Notes under the pieces: generated by a model
What the model was told of the DNA's origin: nothing
The model's input: the letters and a program-made list of their open reading frames with translations, nothing else
Databases searched by the model: none
Position numbers and translations under genes: made by a program
Shown: in pieces, positions 57,751 to 64,000 of the stretch
How positions within the stretch are numbered: position 1 is the first letter of the stretch
Layout: each line of letters begins with the position of its first letter
Assembly (NCBI GenBank): GCA_910585595.1
Contig: CAJUET010000005.1
Coordinates: 1 to 64,000 of the forward strand
DNA from: an uncultured Christensenella sp.
GTDB lineage: Bacteria > Bacillota > Clostridia > Christensenellales > Borkfalkiaceae
DNA: 64,000 bases
Direction of reading: 5' to 3'

Positions 57751-60654
57751 ATGGGACTGATACATTATCTTAAAAACGGGGACGGACGGAGAAGTTTGAG
57801 AAAACTCTCTAAAATGAAAGATAAGGTTCTGGCGTTGGAGGCGAAATACGCTGGAATGAGCGACGCGGACCTCAAAGCGCAGACGGGCGTTTTCAAGGAA
57901 CGCCTGAAAAACGGAGAAACGCTCGACGATATTCTTTACGACGCATTCGCGGCGTTAAGAGAGGCGAGCGGACGCGTTTTGGGAATGAGACATTTCCCTG
58001 TGCAGATCATGGGCGGTATCTGTCTGTTTCAAGGGCGTATCGCCGAAATGAAAACGGGTGAAGGAAAGACGCTCGTATCGACGCTTCCCGCATACCTCGA
58101 AGCGCTCTCGGGAAGAGGGGTCCATATCGTCACCGTAAACGACTATCTCGCCCGCCGCGACGCGGAGTGGATGGGAAAGGTTCACCGCTTCATGGGACTC
58201 ACCGTGGGCGTGGTCGTCCCCGGCATGGACGACGAGGCGAAGCGCAAGGCTTATCAGTCGGATATTACCTACGGAACGAACAACGAGTTCGGCTTCGACT
58301 ATCTTCGCGATAATCTGAAATCGGACTTAAAGCTAATGGTTCAGCGCGAACTTAACTTTGCGATCGTCGACGAGGTGGACTCTATTCTGATCGACGAGGC
58401 AAGAACGCCTTTGATTATTTCGGGAAAAGGCGAACAGTCGTCCGATCTTTACGAAAGGGTAGACCGCTTCGTGCGCACCTTGAAGGGCGGCTTCGACGAT
58501 GATTTGAAGGACGCCGAAGCACAGCAGAGCAAAAAGAAAAAGGACTCGGGCGCGCAAAAGATCCAAAAGGCGGAGGAACTCGAATGGGACTACGTCATCG
58601 AGCGTAAGGACAAGCAGGTGCAGCTTACCGAGTACGGCGCGGAGAAGGCGGAAAGATTCTTCAACGTTGACAATATTGCCGATATTGCGCATCAAAGTTT
58701 GAACCATCACATTCAGCAAGCACTGAAAGCGCACTACTTGTTTGAACTCAACGATCAGTATATCGTCAAGGACGGAGAAATCGTCATCGTTGACGAATTT
58801 ACGGGTCGTCTCATGATCGGGCGCCGCTATTCGGACGGACTGCATCAGGCGATCGAGGCGAAGGAAGGGGTAAAGGTGCGCGAGGAGAACAAGACCTACG
58901 CTACCATTACCTTCCAAAACTATTTCCGCCTCTATCGCAAACTCTCCGGTATGACGGGTACCGCCAAAACGGAAGAGGGTGAGTTCCGCACGATCTATTC
59001 TTTGGACGTTGTGGAAATTCCTACGAACAAGCCTGTACAGAGAAAGGATTTGACCGATCTCATTTATGCTACTGCCGAGGGAAAGAAGAAGGCGATCGTG
59101 CGCGAAATCGCAGAGCGGCACGAAAAGGGACAGCCCATTCTTGTGGGTACGGTTTCCGTCGAAAAGTCGGAAGAGATCGCGCGCCTTCTGATCAGAAACG
59201 GCATTCAGCACAATATTTTGAACGCAAAGAACCACGAACGCGAGGCGGAAATCGTGGCGCAGGCGGGAAGATACGGCGCGGTTACGATCGCGACCAACAT
59301 GGCGGGGCGCGGAACGGATATTCTGCTCGGCGGAAACCCTGAATATCTTGCGAAAAAGCGTTTGCGCGAAGAGGGCGTGGAACACGATGCGATCGAACTT
59401 GCAACGAGCTATTCCGAACTCGATGAAGAGACGGAAAAGGTGCGTGTGCGCTATCAGGAGCTGTACAAGTCCTTTAAGGAAAAGACGGACGAAGAAAAGA
59501 AGAAGGTCATTGAAGCGGGAGGGCTCTGCATTATCGGTACGGAGCGGCACGAGAGCCGCCGTATTGACAACCAGCTCCGCGGACGGTCGGGTCGGCAGGG
59601 TGACGTTGGTTGCTCTATCTTCTTCCTTTCGCTCGAAGACGATTTGATGATGCGTTTCGGCGGTGAAAGAATGAAGCGCATTTACGCTTTCAGCAAAATG
59701 GAAGAGGACGAATGCCTCGAATCGAGACTGCTTGCAAGGCTCGTTGAGTACGCGCAGAAGCAGATCGAAGGCAGGAACTTCTCCATTCGTAAAAACGTAT
59801 TGCAGTACGACGACGTTATGAATACGCAACGTAAAATCATTTATGCGGAACGTATGAACGTCATCAAGGGCGAGAGCGTGCACGATCAGGTCGTCAAGTA
59901 TATACCCGATTACGTTAGAACGACGGTGCACGGCGCGGTCAATGCGGACGAAATGCCCGAAAAGTGGAACGAGGAAGATCTGAACGTCGCACTTGAAAGA
60001 AAGCTGCTTCCCGAAGGCACGAATTACGTCACCCGCGAAAAGCTCGAAAAATGGGACTATGACGTTGCGATCAAGAAGATCTCCGATAAGGTCGAAAAAT
60101 GTTACGAGGAAAAAATCGCAAATATTCAGGCGGATACTCCCGTCAACTTCGGCGACGTTGAACGCCGCGTGCTTTTGCGCGTCGTCGATTCGAACTGGAT
60201 CGACCATATCGACGCAATGGATCGTTTGCGCAAGGGAATCGGACTTCGCGCCTACGGTCAGACCGATCCCGTGATCGCATACAAGCAAGAAGGATTTGCA
60301 ATGTTCGACGAAATGATCGAGCGGATTCAGGAACGCGCGATCGCGATTCTTTTGAAGGCGCAGATAGAAATGCGTCAGGCGCCCGTCACGCGCGTTATGC
60401 CCACGGCGAACGTGCGCACCGCACCCAAAAAGGAGGAGACTGCTCCCGAAGAAAAGGAAGCGCCCGCTCCCGAAGAGCAAGCGGACGCCGCAGTTCCCGC
60501 AATGCCCGCCGCGGTCAACGTCGATTCTCTCAAAACGAACGGAGAAAGCAAGTTCAACCCCGCTACGGTCAAAAAGACAAAGAAAGTAGGACCTAACGAT
60601 CCATGCCCCTGCGGAAGCGGACTGAAATATAAAAAGTGCCACGGAAAGCCTTAA
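57751..60654 (+). CDS. secA: Protein translocase ATPase SecA
   Basis: The 967-residue motor of Sec secretion. Walker A MKTGEGKTLV lies near residue 104, DEVDSILIDEARTPL near 210, MAGRGTDI in the second helicase half, and the C-terminal zinc-binding tail CPCGSGLKYKKCH binds SecB-type partners or ribosomes. The linker before the tail is Pro/Glu/Ala-rich. It exports the many lipoproteins and surface proteins in this window. Confidence 0.96.
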   Translation: MGLIHYLKNGDGRRSLRKLSKMKDKVLALEAKYAGMSDADLKAQTGVFKERLKNGETLDDILYDAFAALREASGRVLGMRHFPVQIMGGICLFQGRIAEMKTGEGKTLVSTLPAYLEALSGRGVHIVTVNDYLARRDAEWMGKVHRFMGLTVGVVVPGMDDEAKRKAYQSDITYGTNNEFGFDYLRDNLKSDLKLMVQRELNFAIVDEVDSILIDEARTPLIISGKGEQSSDLYERVDRFVRTLKGGFDDDLKDAEAQQSKKKKDSGAQKIQKAEELEWDYVIERKDKQVQLTEYGAEKAERFFNVDNIADIAHQSLNHHIQQALKAHYLFELNDQYIVKDGEIVIVDEFTGRLMIGRRYSDGLHQAIEAKEGVKVREENKTYATITFQNYFRLYRKLSGMTGTAKTEEGEFRTIYSLDVVEIPTNKPVQRKDLTDLIYATAEGKKKAIVREIAERHEKGQPILVGTVSVEKSEEIARLLIRNGIQHNILNAKNHEREAEIVAQAGRYGAVTIATNMAGRGTDILLGGNPEYLAKKRLREEGVEHDAIELATSYSELDEETEKVRVRYQELYKSFKEKTDEEKKKVIEAGGLCIIGTERHESRRIDNQLRGRSGRQGDVGCSIFFLSLEDDLMMRFGGERMKRIYAFSKMEEDECLESRLLARLVEYAQKQIEGRNFSIRKNVLQYDDVMNTQRKIIYAERMNVIKGESVHDQVVKYIPDYVRTTVHGAVNADEMPEKWNEEDLNVALERKLLPEGTNYVTREKLEKWDYDVAIKKISDKVEKCYEEKIANIQADTPVNFGDVERRVLLRVVDSNWIDHIDAMDRLRKGIGLRAYGQTDPVIAYKQEGFAMFDEMIERIQERAIAILLKAQIEMRQAPVTRVMPTANVRTAPKKEETAPEEKEAPAPEEQADAAVPAMPAAVNVDSLKTNGESKFNPATVKKTKKVGPNDPCPCGSGLKYKKCHGKP

Positions 60655-60662
60655 CGAACCGT

Positions 60663-60690
60663 AAAAAAACGCCGCAGTCTTGCGGCGTTA
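60663..60690 (+). terminator. Hairpin after secA
   Basis: AACGCCGCA (60668-60676) pairs with TGCGGCGTT (60681-60689). The T-run is short, so it may allow some read-through to prfB. Confidence 0.6.
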
Positions 60691-60724
60691 AATTGCGTTC
60701 TTACAGGATTTTTTGGAGGTATTT

Positions 60725-61822
60725 ATGTTTAAGGCAGACGATTACAGATTAAAAATCAAGGCGATGGAGGAAACGCTTTCGCAGGCGAAATACGCGCTCG
60801 ACATCGACAACCGCTATGAAAAATTAAAGGAACTCCGCGCCGAACAGGAGAAGCCGGAGGTCTGGCAGGACTTGGAGCGTTCCGCTAAGATCGGGCGCGA
60901 AATATCCTCGAACGAAGGGAAGATCGCTTCCTTTGAAGCGTGTAAAAAGGCGCTCGACGATTCGAACGAGATCATCGATCTCATCGAGGAGACGGAGGAA
61001 GAAGAGCTCGTTCCCGAGCTTGATAAGATGCTCGAAACGGCGGATAAAGATATCGAAGCGCTTCGTATCCGTGCGCTTTTAAGGGGGAAGTACGATTCTT
61101 CGAACGCACTCATTTCCCTGCACGCGGGCGCGGGCGGTACCGAGGCTTGCGATTGGTGCCAGATGCTCTACCGTATGTATTGCCGCTATGCCGAAACCAA
61201 CGGTTTCAAGGTGACGGAGATCGAGCGCCTTGCCGGCGACGGCGCAGGCTTGAAGTCCGTCGATTTTAAGGTGGAGGGTGAGAACGCCTACGGCTATTTA
61301 AAGGCGGAAATCGGCGTGCATCGCCTTGTCAGAATTTCTCCGTTCGACGCAAACAAGCGCCGTCAAACCTCCTTTGCCTCCGTCGAGGTCATGCCCGAAG
61401 TGGACGACGACAATGCGGTGGAAATCAAAGATGAGGATATCAGAATCGACGTGTACCGCTCTTCGGGCGCGGGCGGGCAAAAGGTCAACAAGACGGAGAC
61501 CGCGATCCGGATCACGCACTTTCCGACGGGAATCGTCGTCACTTGCCAGAACGAGAGAAGCCAGCTTCAAAACAAGGAAATGGCGTTTAAATATTTGCGT
61601 TCCAAACTGATCGAACGGCAGATCGAAGAACGTCAGCAGGCGGAAGCGGCGTTAAAGGGCGAAACGAAAAAAATCGAATGGGGTTCGCAGATACGCTCCT
61701 ATGTGTTCTGCCCCTATACGCTCGTCAAAGATCATCGCACGGGCTATGAAATGGGCGACGTGCAGGCGGTCATGGACGGCGATTTGCAGGGATTTATTAT
61801 CGATTATCTGAAAAAGTCATGA
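60725..61822 (+). CDS. prfB: Peptide chain release factor 2
   Basis: The 365-residue RF2 ends translation at UGA and UAA. The stop-codon reader SPF (in VRISPFDANKRR) and the catalytic GGQ (in SSGAGGQKVNKTETA) are intact. The frame is open from the ATG at 60725 after GGAGGT; the internal UGA frameshift site used for autoregulation in many bacteria is absent. tsaD overlaps the end by four bases. Confidence 0.95.
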   Translation: MFKADDYRLKIKAMEETLSQAKYALDIDNRYEKLKELRAEQEKPEVWQDLERSAKIGREISSNEGKIASFEACKKALDDSNEIIDLIEETEEEELVPELDKMLETADKDIEALRIRALLRGKYDSSNALISLHAGAGGTEACDWCQMLYRMYCRYAETNGFKVTEIERLAGDGAGLKSVDFKVEGENAYGYLKAEIGVHRLVRISPFDANKRRQTSFASVEVMPEVDDDNAVEIKDEDIRIDVYRSSGAGGQKVNKTETAIRITHFPTGIVVTCQNERSQLQNKEMAFKYLRSKLIERQIEERQQAEAALKGETKKIEWGSQIRSYVFCPYTLVKDHRTGYEMGDVQAVMDGDLQGFIIDYLKKS

Positions 61823-62844
61823 ATACGATTACGCGAAAAAGCAATCCCTTGATTTTGGGGATTGAATCGTCTTGCGACGAAACGGCAGCGGCGGTCATTT
61901 GCGGCAGAAAGCTTTTATCCGATGAAATCGCTTCGTCGAGCTCGGTGCAGGCAAAGTTCGGAGGGGTCGTTCCCGAAATCGCCTCGCGCGAGCATTTGAG
62001 CGTAGTGGACGGCGTCGTCGCAAACGCATTGAAGAACGCGGGCGTTAAAAAAGAAGAGATTGACGCAGTGGCGGTCACTTACGGCGCGGGGCTCTTGGGC
62101 GCGCTCCTCGTGGGGCTATCCTTCGCAAAGGGTTTTGCCTACGGGCTCGGTATTCCTCTCATCGGCGTGAATCACATCCGCGGGCATCTCGCTGCGGCTT
62201 ATTTGGAGGACGAAACGCTCGAACCGCCGTTTATCACGTTGCTTGCAAGCGGCGGACACACCGCCGTTATTCATACGAAATCGGAAACGGAGTTCGAGGT
62301 GCTCGGCGGTACCTTGGACGACGCGGCGGGGGAAGCGTTCGATAAGGTCGCGCGCATTCTCGCCCTTCCTTATCCGGGGGGACCGCATATCGAGAAACTC
62401 GCCCGTGAAGGAAAGAATACCGTACCGCTTCCTAAAATGCTGAAAGGGAATGGAGGTTACGATTTTTCGTACAGCGGACTTAAAACGGCGGTACTCAATT
62501 ACTGCCACACCAAAGAGCAGCGCGGAGAAGCGTTGAATAAAGCGGACGTTGCGGCGTCCTTTCAGAGCGCAGCGCTCGATATTCTCGTGCAAAAGACGGT
62601 TGAGGCGGCGCGCGAAAGAGGAATCAAAACGGTCACGGCGGGCGGCGGCGTCGTTGCAAACGGGTATTTGCGCGAAACTTTGAAAGCCGCTTGCGATAGA
62701 GCGGGGCTGAACCTCATTCTTCCCGAAAAGCGGCACTGTACCGACAACGCAGCCATGATCGCCGCCGAAGGACTGTTACAGTGGAACGCGGGAAATTTTT
62801 CACCGCTCTCTTTGAATGCGGAAGCAAGTATTCCTTTAAGATAA
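61819..62844 (+). CDS. tsaD: tRNA threonylcarbamoyladenosine transferase TsaD
   Basis: A 341-residue ASKHA-fold protein that puts the threonylcarbamoyl group on A37 of ANN-reading tRNAs, with TsaB and TsaE. Motifs: GIESSCDET near residue 14, NHIRGHLAA (metal-binding His pair) near 113, SGGHT near 140 and AGGGVVAN near 274. It is coupled to prfB (ATGA overlap at 61819-61822). Confidence 0.95.
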   Translation: MNTITRKSNPLILGIESSCDETAAAVICGRKLLSDEIASSSSVQAKFGGVVPEIASREHLSVVDGVVANALKNAGVKKEEIDAVAVTYGAGLLGALLVGLSFAKGFAYGLGIPLIGVNHIRGHLAAAYLEDETLEPPFITLLASGGHTAVIHTKSETEFEVLGGTLDDAAGEAFDKVARILALPYPGGPHIEKLAREGKNTVPLPKMLKGNGGYDFSYSGLKTAVLNYCHTKEQRGEALNKADVAASFQSAALDILVQKTVEAARERGIKTVTAGGGVVANGYLRETLKAACDRAGLNLILPEKRHCTDNAAMIAAEGLLQWNAGNFSPLSLNAEASIPLR

Positions 62845-62858
62845 TTTTACGGTATATT

Positions 62859-62894
62859 AAACCGCTCCGTTGGAATGACGGGGGGCGGTTTTTT
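62859..62894 (+). terminator. Terminator after tsaD
   Basis: AAACCGCTCCGT pairs with ACGGGGGGCGGTTT (one bulge), followed by T6. Confidence 0.85.
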
Positions 62895-62896
62895 CA

Positions 62897-62902
62897 TATA
62901 AT
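62897..62902 (+). promoter_or_regulatory. -10 box of a probably leaderless gene
   Basis: TATAAT ends five bases before the ATG at 62908, right after the tsaD terminator. No clear -35 is seen. Confidence 0.5.
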
Positions 62903-62907
62903 AGAGC

Positions 62908-63597
62908 ATGAAAATGCGTTTCAAAAAAAAGTTTGCGGCAATCGCCGTTGCGTTCTTTCTCTTCATCGGCATGACGGCGGGACTCCTTCTGTTCGTTGCG
63001 GTCGGCGGGCAAGGCTACGCCCGAGTGAATTTTTCAAAGAGCTATTATTTTGTGGTCAAGGACTGCGAAAAGACAACGGTGTCTGCGGTGACGGGCGACA
63101 TTTATTCGGCAGGGGGCGCAGGTTACTTTCTCGAAAGGGACAACGCCGTTGCGATCGCCTGTTACTTTAAGGAGGCGAGCGCGGAATCCGTCCGTAAGAA
63201 TCTTGAAGAAAAAGGAACCGAAACGAGGCTCGTCGTTCACTCGCCCGAAAATTTGGTGCTCCGCGGAAGCAAGAGCGCCTATAAGCAACAGATCGAGGGC
63301 AATTTGGAGACGGTAGACAGTATTGCGCATATTCTCTATGATACGGCGAACGGGTTGGAGCGGAGCGAACTGTCGCAGAAGCAGGCAAAGGCTGCGCTCG
63401 ACGGAGTTGTGAGTTCGTTGAAGGGGCTTATCGAAGCAAATTCAGGCAATCTGTTCGCGCTTTGGAATGCGGCATTGAAAGAGGCGGAACGAAAGGGCAC
63501 GGAGCTTAGCGGAGGAATCCTATTTGCAAAGGATTTGCGATATTTGCAGACGATGCTCTGTGATAAATCGGTAAGCGTTGCGAAATATTTTTCCTGA
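62908..63597 (+). CDS. Membrane-anchored protein, possible SPOR-like domain
   Basis: A 229-residue protein with a basic N-terminus and one membrane helix (about 10-33), then a soluble domain outside the cell. Residues about 47-120 (YYFVVKDCEKTTVSAVTGD, then Ala-rich helix and RLVVHSPENLVL) could be a SPOR-type fold, a guess only. The rest is helical. No ribosome site precedes 62908; a second ATG two codons later is possible. Function unknown. Confidence 0.7.
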   Translation: MKMRFKKKFAAIAVAFFLFIGMTAGLLLFVAVGGQGYARVNFSKSYYFVVKDCEKTTVSAVTGDIYSAGGAGYFLERDNAVAIACYFKEASAESVRKNLEEKGTETRLVVHSPENLVLRGSKSAYKQQIEGNLETVDSIAHILYDTANGLERSELSQKQAKAALDGVVSSLKGLIEANSGNLFALWNAALKEAERKGTELSGGILFAKDLRYLQTMLCDKSVSVAKYFS

Positions 63598-63601
63598 ACG
63601 C

Positions 63602-63630
63602 TTGTCGAATAGGGGAAAATCGGCTATAAT
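63602..63630 (+). promoter_or_regulatory. Promoter of a probably leaderless lipid kinase gene
   Basis: TTGTCG (63602-63607) and TATAAT (63625-63630) with a 17-base spacer. The ATG is at 63637, where transcription should begin. Confidence 0.65.
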
Positions 63631-63636
63631 AATTTT

Positions 63637-64000
63637 ATGAAATGCCTCTTTCTATACAATCCGAACAGCGGAAAGGGAAAAATTCAAAGGAAGTTGCAAC
63701 TCATCGAACGAATGCTTAAAATGCGCTACGACGAGGTAACGCTCTACGCCACGAAGAGTGCGGAGGATCTGCAAAGGAAAGCCGCCGAGGGCGCTATGGT
63801 GTACGACACTTTAATATTCTCGGGTGGGGACGGTACGTTCAATCTTGTGCTCGGCGGAATCGGGGAACGAAAGGTCGATTTGGGTTATCTTCCTTCGGGC
63901 ACGGCAAACGACGTCGCGCGCTCTCTCGGGATTCCGAAAAACGTGAAAAAAGCCTTGAAGGTCATTCTCGGCGGTAGGCGCGAAACGCTGGACTGTATGA
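63637..64000 (+). CDS. Diacylglycerol kinase-family lipid kinase, cut by window end
   Basis: 121 codons are visible. NPNSGKGK (residues 8-15), FSGGDGTFN (near 66) and PSGTANDVARSLGIP (near 88) are the nucleotide-binding motifs of the DagK/YegS family, which phosphorylates diacylglycerol or related lipids at the membrane. It has no ribosome site, and a well-placed promoter gives +1 at the start codon. The C-terminal part lies outside the window. Confidence 0.88.
   Translation, partial: MKCLFLYNPNSGKGKIQRKLQLIERMLKMRYDEVTLYATKSAEDLQRKAAEGAMVYDTLIFSGGDGTFNLVLGGIGERKVDLGYLPSGTANDVARSLGIPKNVKKALKVILGGRRETLDCM

Noticed and set aside
58333..60642. A 769-codon open frame antisense to secA
   Set aside because: It is the codon-bias shadow of secA; the sense protein has every SecA motif and the antisense product has none.

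Overview
The window looks like the chromosome of a Gram-positive, anaerobic gut-type Clostridia (my guess is the Christensenellales/Borkfalkia neighbourhood, by gene style only). Supporting signs are TTGACA-17-TATAAT promoters, GG(A)GG ribosome sites, type III glutamine synthetase, lipoproteins and C-terminal membrane anchors with no outer-membrane proteins, a collagen-like surface protein, and roughly half G+C composition outside one AT-rich island. Nothing in the window fixes the species.

Layout. 1-3338: the start of a divergent gene at the left edge, then a preQ1-riboswitch-like leader with an intrinsic terminator and a complete preQ1 operon, queD-queE-folE-queC-queF. 3413-3489: tRNA-Pro(CGG) on the minus strand. 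3577-11360: an ABC-2 exporter with a G10 tract in its promoter, type III glutamine synthetase, an unknown lipoprotein, a HAD phosphatase, dUTPase, a TrmB-like methyltransferase and a disordered FxFS-repeat protein. 11416-14149 (minus): rqcP-like, ispDF fusion, radA. 14200-22350: rpoB-rpoC with their own promoter. 22391-27661: a 1708-residue surface protein with a G9 tract just after its start codon. 27667-29440: a glycosyltransferase divergent from a collagen-like protein. 29452-30304: a FocA/NirC-type channel.

30388-33919 is the most unusual part. A tRNA-Arg(CCT) gene is cut in its anticodon loop. Its 5' half (30388-30426) and 3' half (33876-33919) still match each other perfectly in the anticodon stem. 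Between them lie about 3.46 kb of AT-rich DNA carrying a second, intact tRNA-Arg(CCT), tandem 11-bp-spaced TTGGTATAAA repeats near both ends, and a three-gene operon. The operon encodes a C-terminally membrane-anchored protein of unknown function, an endonuclease/exonuclease/phosphatase-family enzyme and a radical SAM/SPASM protein. No recombinase gene is present. I read it as a cargo island, possibly a defence or modification system, that brings a replacement for the tRNA it breaks. A frameshifted small gene lies just to its right.

34622-53417 is a fructan-use locus. It holds a sugar ABC importer (binding lipoprotein and two permeases, no ATPase), a PfkB fructokinase, a divergent GH32 lipoprotein, an intracellular GH32 sucrose/fructan hydrolase, a lipoprotein with repeated binding-type modules, a LacI regulator, a membrane-anchored extracellular GH32 with levan-binding-type modules, and a second module-rich lipoprotein. 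The same LacI-type operator sits before the importer and before the extracellular GH32. The inferred scheme is: surface enzymes and binding proteins degrade fructan, the importer takes up fructose or short fructans, cytoplasmic GH32 and fructokinase finish the job, and LacI controls both transcripts.

53500-64000: trkA-trkH potassium uptake, a small membrane protein, a DeoC-like protein, secA, prfB (no programmed frameshift), tsaD, an unknown membrane-anchored protein and the start of a diacylglycerol kinase-family gene. Three genes here have a -10 box so close to the start codon that they are probably read from leaderless mRNAs.
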